Origin: Paenibacillus woosongensis
GTDB taxonomy: Bacteria > Bacillota > Bacilli > Paenibacillales > Paenibacillaceae
DNA: 64,000 nt
Assembly (NCBI RefSeq): GCF_009725165.1
Contig: NZ_WNZW01000017.1
Coordinates: 34,485-98,484, forward strand
Direction of reading: 5' to 3'
The notes below the pieces were generated by a model, which was given only the letters and a program-made list of their open reading frames with translations, was not told the DNA's origin and ran no database searches. How positions within the stretch are numbered: position 1 is the stretch's first letter; the number at the start of each line of letters is the position of its first letter. The position numbers and the translations under genes are program-made. Below are positions 53,387 to 63,070 of this stretch, piece by piece.

Positions 53387-54548
53387 GCAGCAGCACTCCC
53401 TTTAGCGGAATTTCACATCTGACTTCGGTCATCGCCTCAGCTTCCTCCTTGGAATCCACGGACATGCTGCCTCCCAATTGCTCGATTCGATGCTTCATCG
53501 TGGTCAAGCCGAAGCCATAATCCATTTTTTTAATCGGTATGCCGTTATTTCGGACAATTAATTGCAGCGTGTTCACGGCAAACTCCAGCTCCAGGAACAA
53601 TTGAGATGCTTTTCCATGCTTTAACGCATTCGTAAAAGCTTCCTGAATGACACGGAGGACCGTTTGCCGCACTTCAAAATGCACCCTGGGCTCTGTCCCC
53701 AGCAGATTGACGGTTAGTACAGTTCCCGTGTGCTCTTGGAAACGAAGGACAAGGTTCTCCACCTGCTGTGTAAGACTCGCCCCCTCTTCTTCTCCCATCT
53801 CATGAACAATGTTTCGCATGTCGTCCAAATTTTGTTCAGCGAGTGCCCTTAAACGGATTAAACGGCCTTTGACCTCTTCCGGCTTCCGATCCAGAAGGGC
53901 AATCGAAGCATCAAGGCCCATAATCAGTGAGATAAAGGAGTGCCCCAATGTATCATGAAGCTCCTTGGACATACGGTTGCGCTCTTCCTGAAGCGTCATT
54001 GTCTCGATTTCCGCAGTGTAGAGGGTTAGCAGCTTATTTTGCCGTTCCACTTCTAGTGCTAGTTTATTCTTCTCTTCATATGCTTTGGCTACGGAGCTCG
54101 CCCATATGCCGATGAAACAGAACAGCAAATTGTCTGATGCGAAGCTAAACGCCTGCTCCCAAGGCAAATGCATGTAAGTCTGCGACAAAAAAGGAATGAA
54201 AGCCACCACAGGAATAACCCAGATCGTCTTCTTCGTCATTAAGTATCCCATGATAAGGCTGAGCAGCAAATAGTCCGCCCTTGAAGTCAAATCCGGATGG
54301 ATGGCAGAATTCACATAATAAGAACCGCCCAGCAGCAGCTCCAGTATGCAGAACCAAGTCTTGTTATTTCTAAACCCGGGGAACCAGAACAGCATAGGGA
54401 CGACAGACGCTAGAATCAGCCAAAAGATATTAACTACCGTTAGGATCGAAAATTCACTTACTTCCAATAGACGGGACGCTAGCAAAATATAGTGATACAA
54501 ACGAAGAGCAAATAGGCCCCAATCCATGAAAGATAATATTTTTTTCAT
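53373..54548 (-). CDS. NarL-type sensor histidine kinase
   Basis: A 391-aa kinase. It has about five to six N-terminal membrane spans (residues about 5-155) and a short coiled coil. The HisKA_3 domain carries EERNRMSKELHDTLGHSFI (phosphorylated His in LHDTLGH), and the ATPase domain carries QEAFTNALKHGKAS and DYGFGLTTMKHRIE. Membrane-embedded sensors of this kind often detect membrane state or amphipathic peptides. First gene of the kinase - regulator - CPBP set. Confidence 0.93.
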   Translation of the reverse strand: MKKILSFMDWGLFALRLYHYILLASRLLEVSEFSILTVVNIFWLILASVVPMLFWFPGFRNNKTWFCILELLLGGSYYVNSAIHPDLTSRADYLLLSLIMGYLMTKKTIWVIPVVAFIPFLSQTYMHLPWEQAFSFASDNLLFCFIGIWASSVAKAYEEKNKLALEVERQNKLLTLYTAEIETMTLQEERNRMSKELHDTLGHSFISLIMGLDASIALLDRKPEEVKGRLIRLRALAEQNLDDMRNIVHEMGEEEGASLTQQVENLVLRFQEHTGTVLTVNLLGTEPRVHFEVRQTVLRVIQEAFTNALKHGKASQLFLELEFAVNTLQLIVRNNGIPIKKMDYGFGLTTMKHRIEQLGGSMSVDSKEEAEAMTEVRCEIPLKGVLLHVEH

Positions 54549-54663
54549 ATCGACATCCCACTTTTCCAGTAAAAATATATCAGCACCAGTGCATCCAGTG
54601 TATCAATTATAAGGGAAAAATATGTTAATTGGCACTTTCTGTTTTCTGCCGCCGAATGAATAG

Positions 54664-54694
54664 TTGACTCTGGAGTTTAATCCAATGTTATGAT
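54664..54694 (+). promoter_or_regulatory. MerR-type promoter with 19-nt spacer
   Basis: TTGACT (54664) - 19 nt - TATGAT (54689). The long spacer is typical of MerR-activated promoters, and CTCTGGAG in the spacer is a likely half-operator. Confidence 0.55.
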
Positions 54695-54716
54695 TTTACT
54701 GGAAGGGAGGCCGACA

Positions 54717-55142
54717 ATGAAAATCAAGGATTTTGCGAACAAATATCAAATTCAAACCGATACAATTCGTTATTATGAGAAAGAAAACTTATTGAATCCA
54801 GTAAGACGAGAAAATAATTATCGGGAATTTGATGAAGAATGTGAGAAGCAGATACAGCTTATCATCGTATTAAAGCAATTAGGATTTACAATAAAGGAAA
54901 TTCAACAATCACTTTTACTACGAGACAGATCCATATCTACGGAATGTAAGGATGCAACAGTATTATTGTTGAATCAAAAAATAATGAATCTTGAGGAAAA
55001 AATTCGGTTTTACCAACAAGCATTGATAGTGGTCCAAACCATTAAAGAACTTGCGAGTGAAGTGGAGTATTCAGAGAATATTGAAGATATCGAAAACTTA
55101 TTGCTTGGTTTATTTCAAAAGGATTTAAAGGGAGAAATATGA
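54717..55142 (+). CDS. MerR-family transcriptional regulator
   Basis: A 141-aa protein with N-terminal HTH KIKDFANKYQIQTDTIRYYEKENLL, wing NYREFDEECEKQIQLIIVLKQLGF and a long dimerisation helix. There is a single cysteine in the effector region. ATG 54717 follows GGAAGGGAGG. Its stop overlaps the ATG of the DUF4260 gene, so both are translated from one message. It is AT-rich. Confidence 0.9.
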   Translation: MKIKDFANKYQIQTDTIRYYEKENLLNPVRRENNYREFDEECEKQIQLIIVLKQLGFTIKEIQQSLLLRDRSISTECKDATVLLLNQKIMNLEEKIRFYQQALIVVQTIKELASEVEYSENIEDIENLLLGLFQKDLKGEI

Positions 55143-55495
55143 TGACAAATAAACAAATCATGCATGTTGAATATGCAATTGCCTTTGCACTTTCCTTTTT
55201 TACTTACATGCAGCTACACTTTCCCATATGGTTGTTCGTTGTTCTTTTATTCGTTCCTGATCTTACAATGCTTGGGTACACAATGAATAAGAAAATAGGT
55301 GCGATTGTTTATAATTTAGGACACACCTTTATTTTCCCCCTGCTTTTTGCATTAGGTTACTTATATTTTTCAAACGATTATCTATTATTAGGATCGATCA
55401 TTTGGATCGCTCATATATGTATGGATAGAGCAATAGGTGCTGGGTTGAAATATCAAGACTCTTCATTTACTAATACACATATGCAAAGGCTTTAA
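55142..55495 (+). CDS. DUF4260 membrane protein
   Basis: A 117-aa protein with three to four membrane spans. FVPDLTMLGYTMNKKIGAIVYNLGHT and the end IWIAHICMDRAIGAGLKY are DUF4260 signatures. ATG 55142 has better spacing to GGGAG than ATG 55139, which overlaps the merR stop. It is probably regulated by the adjacent MerR. The function of the family is unknown. Confidence 0.85.
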   Translation: MTNKQIMHVEYAIAFALSFFTYMQLHFPIWLFVVLLFVPDLTMLGYTMNKKIGAIVYNLGHTFIFPLLFALGYLYFSNDYLLLGSIIWIAHICMDRAIGAGLKYQDSSFTNTHMQRL

Positions 55496-55599
55496 CGTAA
55501 CAAATTAGACAGAAGGTTCTTGGATCTGCCTAAACTTCCGGAATAGCTAATTTTCTGGATTTCTATATTTAGAGAATCTAGAATGATGGGGTGAATGAA

Positions 55600-56295
55600 A
55601 TGAACGGAATAGTAAAAATATTGGTCGTTGAAGATGATAATGAAATTAATAAATTACTGTGCGAAATTATAGCCAGTAGTGGTTATGTTCCGCAGCCGGC
55701 TTATTCTGGCACAGAGGCTTTGTTGTATTTGGCCAATAAGCGGGAGTGGAGCATGGTATTGCTCGATCTGATGCTTCCCGGTCTTAGTGGCGAAGAAATA
55801 CTTGAGCAGTTAGGACCGGATCGTCAACTGCCGGTGATCATTATATCGGCCAAAGGGGAACAGCAGTCAAAAGTCGCCGTTTTACGAATGGGAGCAGACG
55901 ACTACATTACAAAACCTTTTGATATTGAAGAGGTATCGGCAAGGATCGACATCCATCTTGGGAGATATAGACGTGTCGTGGAACCCGATCCGGTCCGACA
56001 ATTGACGTACAAAGATATTGTTTTGAACATAGATACTAAGATGGTGTCGGTCAACGGTTTCGATGTGATCTTGACCGCGAGGGAGTTTGCAGTGCTGGAA
56101 CTTTTAATGTCTTACCCTAAGAAAGTATATACAAAGAAAAATCTATTTGAAGCGGTATGGGGAGACAATTACTTGGGTGATGACAATACGATTACCGTAC
56201 ATATGAGCAATTTAAGGAAAAAATTGGCGCAGGCAAACCCGGAGGCCGAGTATATTGAGACCATCTGGGGAATGGGCTATCGACTGAAAGGATGA
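55600..56295 (+). CDS. OmpR-family response regulator
   Basis: A 231-aa regulator. The receiver has Asp56 (MVLLDLMLPGLSG), the Lys of DDYITKPFDIEE, and a winged helix ending NTITVHMSNLRKKLAQ. ATG 55600 follows GGGGTGA; an in-frame GTG at 55591 lies in that site. It opens a set with a serine hydrolase, ABC ATPase, permease and kinase; the kinase at 59535 is the likely partner. Confidence 0.93.
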   Translation: MNGIVKILVVEDDNEINKLLCEIIASSGYVPQPAYSGTEALLYLANKREWSMVLLDLMLPGLSGEEILEQLGPDRQLPVIIISAKGEQQSKVAVLRMGADDYITKPFDIEEVSARIDIHLGRYRRVVEPDPVRQLTYKDIVLNIDTKMVSVNGFDVILTAREFAVLELLMSYPKKVYTKKNLFEAVWGDNYLGDDNTITVHMSNLRKKLAQANPEAEYIETIWGMGYRLKG

Positions 56296-56383
56296 ATTAA
56301 TAGTTTCTTAATGTTTTAATTAATCTTCTATTAGGATTTGATGATTAGAATGATGTACATCAGATGAAATAGGAGAGTGCAAA

Positions 56384-57832
56384 ATGAGAAAACTTTTACT
56401 CGCAGTGATGACGATAGCGCTACTCGCCTCATTTCTTTATCTTCCTCAATCAACCTTTGCTGCGGCGCCTGTACTCGACAAGGATGCTGTAGACGACTAT
56501 GTTAAGCGTTACTTGAGACGGAATGGACTGCCAGGTGCTTCAATTGTCATCGTTAAGGATGGCGAGATCATCCACGCGCAAGGCTATGGGCATGATTCCG
56601 AGGGTAGCCCCATAACGGAACATTCCTTAATGAGAATTGGTTCTGTGTCTAAAACATTTACCGCATTTGCCGTACTGCAGCTCGTGAATGAAGGAGCCAT
56701 CCAACTGGATGACCCGGTCATCCGCCATTTGCCTGAGCTAACGATGGATGATAACAGATTTGGACAAGTGACCATCCGCCATCTGCTTAGCCATACATCC
56801 GGAATTCCCAACCCAACCATTGTGCCTAAGGCGGATACCTTGGAACAAGGCGTTAAGCGTCTTCACTCGTGGAAGCTTCAATCCAATCCCGGGGAGCAAC
56901 ATTCGTATAGCAATGCGAACTATTGGATCTTGGCATGGCTGGTGGAGAACGTAAGCGGCATGGAGTTCGCTGCGTATCTTGACACGAAGCTGTTCTCCCC
57001 GCTCGGTATGGACGACTCCCTCTCGCCTGTGAACGCTGGAGATGCGATTCCAGGGTTGCCTCGCGGACATGTCACAGCCTACGGAACAGCAATTCCAATA
57101 TCAGAGATGGAGCTCATGTTCGGTGGAGCAGGGGGAATCGTTACTACAGCTGCAGATATGGGAAAATGGCTCTCCATGCATACCAATGATGGAGTAAGCC
57201 CAACAGGAATTAGATTATTGTCTTCATCCTTACTGGAAGAATCTTATTCCCCGCAGCCTGGAAGTGAACATTACGGTCTAGGCTGGTCGCTTAGCTCTTC
57301 GGATGTTGCGCCGCAACGAATACAGCATAGTGGCGCATTATCAAGCTATCATGCCCAACAAAGCATCGTAACGAGCAGCGGCTATGCAATAGCTGTAATC
57401 CTTAATAGCTTCACAACGACCTTCGAGCATGCATACGAGATGAGCTCAAGGATTATACAGTTGACCGAGGGAAAAGAACCTGAACTGAAGGCACCCGTAC
57501 CTACAATTATTGATTTCTCGCTTGGATTTCTTACATTGCTATATGCAAGCTTGGGAATCAGGGGAATCCTGCGCAGTAAAAGGTGGTCTGATCAGCGCCA
57601 ACACCATTCAGCTTTACGTTACTATCTGCGGTTAATCCCTCAAATGATTCCTATTGCGGGAATAGGATGGTTAATGTTTATTGTTCCGGGGCTGCAGGAC
57701 AATAGCTCAACGGCCCTGGATGTGTTTCGACTATGGCCAGCTTTGGCAATCTTGTTATCCATCATCTTCTTATGTGCGGTGTTCATGACAGGGAAGAGAA
57801 TTTATTATCGGCTTAAAGGGGGTAGGACCTAG
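56384..57832 (+). CDS. Secreted serine hydrolase (beta-lactamase/PBP4*-like) with C-terminal membrane helices
   Basis: A 482-aa protein. The signal peptide (about 1-27, ending FAAA) precedes a beta-lactamase domain with Ser87-V-S-Lys90, the YSNANYW motif (Tyr-Ser-Asn) and HSG near 311. Three hydrophobic segments lie after residue 375. ATG follows AGGAGAG. It is same-direction and overlapping with the ABC ATPase gene, so the hydrolase is part of the transporter operon. It may cleave a peptide or D-amino-acid-containing antibiotic outside the cell. Confidence 0.92.
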   Translation: MRKLLLAVMTIALLASFLYLPQSTFAAAPVLDKDAVDDYVKRYLRRNGLPGASIVIVKDGEIIHAQGYGHDSEGSPITEHSLMRIGSVSKTFTAFAVLQLVNEGAIQLDDPVIRHLPELTMDDNRFGQVTIRHLLSHTSGIPNPTIVPKADTLEQGVKRLHSWKLQSNPGEQHSYSNANYWILAWLVENVSGMEFAAYLDTKLFSPLGMDDSLSPVNAGDAIPGLPRGHVTAYGTAIPISEMELMFGGAGGIVTTAADMGKWLSMHTNDGVSPTGIRLLSSSLLEESYSPQPGSEHYGLGWSLSSSDVAPQRIQHSGALSSYHAQQSIVTSSGYAIAVILNSFTTTFEHAYEMSSRIIQLTEGKEPELKAPVPTIIDFSLGFLTLLYASLGIRGILRSKRWSDQRQHHSALRYYLRLIPQMIPIAGIGWLMFIVPGLQDNSSTALDVFRLWPALAILLSIIFLCAVFMTGKRIYYRLKGGRT

Positions 57833-58755
57833 TGGAACAGGCTGTTCTGACAACCATCAATTTGACGAAGAAATACAAGGAACAGGCTGCCCTGGATCAT
57901 GTCAACTTGGTCGTGGAAAAGGGAGATATATACGGTTTTATCGGGCAGAACGGAGCAGGAAAAAGTACGTTGCTGCGTATCGTGACTGCACTGGCCCGGC
58001 CAACGAGCGGATCTGTCAGCTTGTTTGGATATAGCAGCGAGGCGGGGTTGATTGAAGCTCGGAAGCGCGTAGGGGCAATCATTGAAAGCCCTGCATTATA
58101 TCCTGATATGACAGCCCGCGATAATCTTGAAGTCCATCGGCTGCTCCGAGGCATCCCGGGTAAGGCATGCATCTCGAAGGCGCTTGCCCTCGTCGGACTA
58201 CAGGATACAGGGAAGAAGAAGGCGAGGAACTTCTCACTCGGCATGAAGCAGCGTTTGGGCTTGGCCATCGCCTTGCTGGGCGACCCGGAGCTGCTTATAC
58301 TCGACGAACCGACGAATGGCCTTGACCCTGGAGGTATCGTGGAACTTAGAGAACTGGTCAAGAAGCTGAATCGCGAGTTGGGATTAACGATTCTAATCTC
58401 CAGCCATATTTTGAGCGAGCTTCATCAGATGGCAACGAAGTACGGCATTATCCATAGAGGTAGACTGCTGGAGCAAATGACCCGTGAACAATTAAATGAG
58501 AAGTGCAGGCAGCATCTACGTATCCGAGTGGATGATCCAAGCAAGGCCGCAACTGTTCTTGAGATGGAGCTGGGCACCCAGGATTATGAAGTTTTGCAGG
58601 ATGGTACAATCAAGCTTTACAACCTCTATCATGATGTCAGAAGGGTATCTATGGCTTTGACAAGCAGCGGTCTGGTCATTGAATATTTTGCGCCAGGCGG
58701 GGATGACTTGGAAAGCTATTTTACTAAACGGGTTGGGGGCGGATTCCATGATTAA
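57832..58755 (+). CDS. ABC transporter ATP-binding protein (BcrA-like)
   Basis: A 307-aa ATPase with Walker A GQNGAGKSTLLR, Q-loop ESPALYPDM, signature FSLGMKQRLG, Walker B LLILDEPTNGLDPGG and H-loop ISSHIL, then a C-terminal accessory domain of about 90 residues as in BcrA. GTG 57832 overlaps the stop of the hydrolase gene. Family members expel bacitracin or lantibiotics. It partners the permease that follows. Confidence 0.93.
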   Translation: MEQAVLTTINLTKKYKEQAALDHVNLVVEKGDIYGFIGQNGAGKSTLLRIVTALARPTSGSVSLFGYSSEAGLIEARKRVGAIIESPALYPDMTARDNLEVHRLLRGIPGKACISKALALVGLQDTGKKKARNFSLGMKQRLGLAIALLGDPELLILDEPTNGLDPGGIVELRELVKKLNRELGLTILISSHILSELHQMATKYGIIHRGRLLEQMTREQLNEKCRQHLRIRVDDPSKAATVLEMELGTQDYEVLQDGTIKLYNLYHDVRRVSMALTSSGLVIEYFAPGGDDLESYFTKRVGGGFHD

Positions 58756-59512
58756 TTTATTGCGCATGGAGCTGTTCAAACTCGGCAAAAATAAAGTGTT
58801 TTGGACACTGACGGTCATTGTAACGGTTGTTTTTACCCTCCTGCACTATCTAATTACCATCGGATGGTGGAAGATGGATAATATGTTTATGGGGGCGGGT
58901 CTGGAGATGTTCTCTTCGCTTGCACTTGCTACAACCCCATTCTACTTCATGTTATTCTTGAGTACGCTTGCCGGATTTTTTATGGCGAATGAATTCACAA
59001 TAGGGGTTGTCAAGAACATCGTTATGAGCGGGAATCGCAGAAGTCATATCTTTTTAGCTAAGTTCATCGTATTGGCACTCGGTTCCGTGTTTCTAGCTGT
59101 AGTGTGTCCGTTAATTGTAATCATAGGCGGGAAGCTATTATTCGCATTCGGCGAAATGACAGACCCGTCGGCATTGGGCTATTTGGCAAGAGCATTGGGC
59201 TTGTTCCTCATTCATATGCTGGCCCTCGTTGCCTTATTGATACTGATCGCGGTGCTTGCGGAAGATAGCGGGAAAACCATTATTATTTCCGTTGTAATCG
59301 CATTGTTAATCTCCGTAGCAGAAGTTCTAAGACCGTTGCCAGGGGTTCTGGAAACGTTGTACCGCTACACGATATTCCATCATCTTATCGACTCCTTCCG
59401 AGTCAGGATGACCTACGCTGATGTGATCCAGTCTTTGTCGGTTGGATTCAGCGCCATTCTAATTTTGGTGTTCTGCGGGAATCTAGTGTTTAAGAGGAAA
59501 GAGATGAAATAA
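58748..59512 (+). CDS. ABC-2 type permease
   Basis: A 254-aa protein with six membrane spans and the usual start MINLLRMELFKLGKNKVFW, typical of BcrB-like ABC-2 permeases. ATG 58748 lies within the last codons of the ATPase gene (8-nt overlap). The longer frame to 58679 is not supported by a ribosome site. It works with the ATPase as a peptide-antibiotic exporter or immunity transporter, by family and context. Confidence 0.9.
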   Translation: MINLLRMELFKLGKNKVFWTLTVIVTVVFTLLHYLITIGWWKMDNMFMGAGLEMFSSLALATTPFYFMLFLSTLAGFFMANEFTIGVVKNIVMSGNRRSHIFLAKFIVLALGSVFLAVVCPLIVIIGGKLLFAFGEMTDPSALGYLARALGLFLIHMLALVALLILIAVLAEDSGKTIIISVVIALLISVAEVLRPLPGVLETLYRYTIFHHLIDSFRVRMTYADVIQSLSVGFSAILILVFCGNLVFKRKEMK

Positions 59513-59534
59513 AGATAATGAAGGGGGAGGGAAC

Positions 59535-60434
59535 GTGATCTATATAGCGATCGCTGCGGTTCTGCTTATGTTCATTTTTCTCCTTCGCCTGGTGATGATT
59601 AAGAAGGAAATGAGACGCTTATCCAGCCAGGTCGAACGCTTTCATAAAGGCTTAAGCGGGAAGAAGGTTGATATTGCTTTACTGGACAAAGATATCGAAG
59701 AGCTTGCCGGAAATATTAATCAATTGATGGATCTGGCGGTCCAATCGAACAGGGATCGAATACGCAGTGATCGCGAATTGAGACAAGCGATCGCTAATAT
59801 GTCTCATGATTTGAGGACGCCGCTAACGGCCATAATCGGGTATACCAAATTATTGGGAGCCAGTTCTGTTACAGAAGAGAAACGGCAGGAATATATGTCC
59901 ATCATCAGAGCAACTGCCGATCGCTTACATATATTACTTCAGGAATTCTTTGAGTTGTCTCTCGTGCAATCTACGGATTATGAACTTAAGATGGAACCGG
60001 TACAAATGAATGCATTGTTGTGGGAAGTGTTGACCGGATATTATGATCAATTTAACGAGCGTCGCCTGGAACCGGATCTGCAAATAACGGATGAAGTGCT
60101 GATTGCCAACGTGGATCCGTCGGCGGTTAAACGTGTATTCGAAAATTTAATCAGCAATGTGATCCGACATGCGACAGGCCATGTAACGATCAGCTTGAAG
60201 GAAGCAGGGGGCAACATCGTGCTCATCATCAGGAATGAAGCAGACAACTTGAGCGGGCAAGACATAGACAGGCTGTTTGATCGCTTCTATACAGCGGATC
60301 GATCAAGATCAAGACGAAGAACAGGCTTGGGTTTATCCATTGCCCATAGTCTCATGTTAAAGATGAACGGGCAACTGTCTGCAGAGCTTAATGATGGGTA
60401 CGTGGAGATGAGATGCGAGTGGAAAAGAAAATAA
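59535..60434 (+). CDS. Sensor histidine kinase (compact, one membrane helix)
   Basis: A 299-aa kinase. It has one N-terminal membrane helix (about 2-20), a coiled linker, HisKA with IANMSHDLRTPLTAIIGYTK and an ATPase domain with NLISNVIRHATGH and RRTGLGLSIAHSLM. It lacks an extracellular sensor domain, like intramembrane-sensing kinases that take their signal from a partner transporter. GTG 59535 follows GGGGGAGGG. It is the likely partner of the regulator at 55600. Confidence 0.93.
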   Translation: MIYIAIAAVLLMFIFLLRLVMIKKEMRRLSSQVERFHKGLSGKKVDIALLDKDIEELAGNINQLMDLAVQSNRDRIRSDRELRQAIANMSHDLRTPLTAIIGYTKLLGASSVTEEKRQEYMSIIRATADRLHILLQEFFELSLVQSTDYELKMEPVQMNALLWEVLTGYYDQFNERRLEPDLQITDEVLIANVDPSAVKRVFENLISNVIRHATGHVTISLKEAGGNIVLIIRNEADNLSGQDIDRLFDRFYTADRSRSRRRTGLGLSIAHSLMLKMNGQLSAELNDGYVEMRCEWKRK

Positions 60435-60630
60435 ATGCGCCGTGAGGCTGCTGCTGGAGCATTATTATGATCCGGAGCGAAGGCTAGGATAAATGACCTG
60501 CTCTGCAGCCCGGAAAGCACAAGCACCTCCCAATGTTATCAGGCATGTCAGGGTACGATCATTGTCGATGAAGTCGGATCTGGGTTAAAAAAAGGTAAAG
60601 AATAGGAATCATTTAAAGCGGGGTGATGGC

Positions 60631-61449
60631 GTGGCGAAAGAGGGAGCAGACCACTATTCAGAAATCGATGAAGTTATTGCCTATATTCACAAGCATATTG
60701 ACGAACCGCTTGAGCTTTCGCGTCTGGCCAACATTGCGCTATACAGCCCATATCATTTTACGCGCATCTTCAAAGAGAAGATCGGGCTTCCGCCCTTGTA
60801 TTATGTCTCAGCTCTCCGATTGCAGAAGGCCAAAGACCTGCTGCTGCAGACAAACTTGACCATTCGCGATATCGGGCTCGAGATCGGGCAGCAGAGCCTT
60901 GGCACGTTCACTACCCGGTTTACCGAGCGGGTAGGCGTGACGCCGTCCGAGTTTCGCCGATCCGCGCAAGAAGCGGATGAGCACTTCAAGTCGTTGCGGA
61001 ATCTCAGCGACTGGGAAACGATGTCTGTGTCTTCTATTCTACTTCCCGGCAACTCCACGATAGAAGGAAGGATCTATTCGGCAGTTCCGTTTGATGGCTT
61101 CATCCTCATTGGCTTGTTTGCCAAACCGATTCCCGAAGGGCTTCCGTTATACGGGACACTGCTTCCTTCATTGGGGCGCTTTCGTTTTATGGATGTCAAG
61201 CCTGGCACTTATTATTTGATGGCAACGTCCGTCTCTTGGGAGATGCAGACGAAGGATTTCCTACTACCTCATGCTACCTTGCGTACCCGGTCGCACGCGC
61301 CGATTATCGTTCAACCTCATACACCTGTCCTTTACCAGGAAGTCATGCTTCATCCTGCCCGGCAAGATGATCCCCCGATTCTGGTATCTTTGCCGTTGCT
61401 TATGCAGAATTTTCTCAATCTAAAAAATCAATCCTGGCAGCGGAAGTAG
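60631..61449 (+). CDS. AraC-family transcriptional regulator
   Basis: A 272-aa protein. The DNA-binding double HTH is at the N-terminus (about 10-110: YIHKHIDEPLELSRLANIALYS, then RDIGLEIGQQSLGTFTTRF). The C-terminal effector part (about 130-272) resembles GyrI-like small-molecule-binding domains. GTG 60631 follows GGGGTGAT. It is monocistronic; no target was identified nearby. Confidence 0.9.
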   Translation: MAKEGADHYSEIDEVIAYIHKHIDEPLELSRLANIALYSPYHFTRIFKEKIGLPPLYYVSALRLQKAKDLLLQTNLTIRDIGLEIGQQSLGTFTTRFTERVGVTPSEFRRSAQEADEHFKSLRNLSDWETMSVSSILLPGNSTIEGRIYSAVPFDGFILIGLFAKPIPEGLPLYGTLLPSLGRFRFMDVKPGTYYLMATSVSWEMQTKDFLLPHATLRTRSHAPIIVQPHTPVLYQEVMLHPARQDDPPILVSLPLLMQNFLNLKNQSWQRK

Positions 61450-61514
61450 ATTTTATGGTCTTGAAAATATAAAAAGGTCAGCCTGTGTAATAGGGGAGTG
61501 GACGTGCTATCTGT

Positions 61515-61916
61515 CTAGCTCGGTTTTACCTCGTTGGAAATCATCCACAGCACGCCGAATTTGTCCTCAAGCTGTCCGTGCAGGGCGCCCCAGAAAGCAG
61601 GTTCTAAGGGGTACTTCACCTTGCCGCCTTCCGCGAGCTTCGTGAAAGCTTCACGGGCTTCGTCCTCCGTTGCGAACTCGAGTGACAAGTTGATATTGTT
61701 CCCACATTGAATCGGTTCGAAAGAGTCAGACATGAAGAGATTAACTCCGCCCGCCACGAGGCTCAGGTGAACGACTTTGTCCTTGATAGCGTCATTTGAA
61801 TCGGGCAGTTGTCCGTACGTCATGATGGAGAGAACCTCTCCTCCTAGTGCTGTCGTGTAAAACTCAGCTTGCGATCTTGCATCCTCGGATAAAATGTAGG
61901 TTGTGTGTTTAGCCAT
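61515..61916 (-). CDS. VOC (glyoxalase/PhnB-like) family protein
   Basis: A 133-aa protein with the PhnB-like pattern YILSEDARSQAEFYTTALGGEV, LSLEFATEDEAREAFTKLAEGGKV and the end FGVLWMIS. These small proteins bind metal or drug-like ligands as dimers. ATG 61916 follows AAAGGAT on the minus strand. No partner gene was recognised. Confidence 0.9.
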   Translation of the reverse strand: MAKHTTYILSEDARSQAEFYTTALGGEVLSIMTYGQLPDSNDAIKDKVVHLSLVAGGVNLFMSDSFEPIQCGNNINLSLEFATEDEAREAFTKLAEGGKVKYPLEPAFWGALHGQLEDKFGVLWMISNEVKPS

Positions 61917-62174
61917 TGTTCGTACATCCTTTCTTCGTCATATTTGAATTTTTATAAACTCAGTATAGCATTCGATCCACAAGTGGATTTCTTCTGAATT
62001 GCTACGATTTCGCTCAGTAGATGTTATGGAGGGCCGGATCAAAAGTAGCGCAAGTTTCGCCTCAGAGCAGCTGCAGCGAAGCGAATACAAATACTTGTTT
62101 AAGACTCTCTCATTCATGACTTGACACTGACCTATACTGGAGGGTTTATAGTCAGGGTGTAGGGGGGATCACAA

Positions 62175-63053
62175 ATGAAAAAATGGATGAACAGGGAATT
62201 CGAGAAGGACGTACATTATAGTAAAGGGCTAACCGTCGTATTTCTAGGCTGGGCGTCTATGGTAATTGGACTTTTTACAGCGACCTTGATAGGACAACAG
62301 ATAGAACAAGCGGGCGGCCCAATTTGGGTTTCACAAATAACCCGAGGTTTAGTCGTCTCAATAATAGTTGTTTCTTTAGTATTCTGGATACAAAGACGCT
62401 ACCGCATTCAGCTTAGGTTGATACCACTGTCCAGAGTCGGTATGTTCCATTTGGTGGGTGGTGCGGTGCTTCCTTTATTGTTGGTAGTTTGTGGTTTTAT
62501 TGCAGCTAGTCAGTTGAACTGGATTGATATTGTGGAGTGGCATTTCTCGTTTCAGCTATTTTTCAGCATTTTTGTTAATGTATGTTTTGCTTTCCTATAC
62601 GAAGCACTTCCTGAGGAATTGACTATGCGCGGCTTGGTCTATAGCGGCTTGCGGGCAAAACTCCCTGCTTTCTTGGCTTATGTAGGACAACTCCTGCTGT
62701 TCGTGTCTGTTCCAGTGACGGTAAATTTATTACAGCAGCTTGTTGGCATGGAACCTGGAGTTGTGATCAATACAGACTATGTCATACTGTTGCTTGCCTT
62801 CGGAACAGTACTGCAACTGTTACGCAGTGTTACAGATTCTCTTTGGGCATCTATAGGATTTCATCTTGGTTACTTGGAGATATCGAGATTTATGGTCGCG
62901 CAGAACGATCTGCGTCTATTCACGTATTCTGAGCGTTATGAGGGGACTGGCAACCTTTTTATATTATTTACAATGGTGAACTTGGGCGGAATTTTTGCCG
63001 TAGGAGCACTCTACCTCTGGCAGAGAGCGAGGCGGAAGAAAGCAGAACCGTGA
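62175..63053 (+). CDS. CPBP-family intramembrane metalloprotease 3
   Basis: A 292-aa membrane protein with eight hydrophobic segments. The motif EALPEELTMRGLVY gives the EExxxR element and GFHLGY a late His; it is more distant from the two paralogues at 46219 and 51793. ATG follows GGGGGGAT. The gene overlaps the following MerR frame, which suggests that MerR controls it. Confidence 0.8.
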   Translation: MKKWMNREFEKDVHYSKGLTVVFLGWASMVIGLFTATLIGQQIEQAGGPIWVSQITRGLVVSIIVVSLVFWIQRRYRIQLRLIPLSRVGMFHLVGGAVLPLLLVVCGFIAASQLNWIDIVEWHFSFQLFFSIFVNVCFAFLYEALPEELTMRGLVYSGLRAKLPAFLAYVGQLLLFVSVPVTVNLLQQLVGMEPGVVINTDYVILLLAFGTVLQLLRSVTDSLWASIGFHLGYLEISRFMVAQNDLRLFTYSERYEGTGNLFILFTMVNLGGIFAVGALYLWQRARRKKAEP

Positions 63054-63070
63054 AAGGGCGGGAGTTAAGA

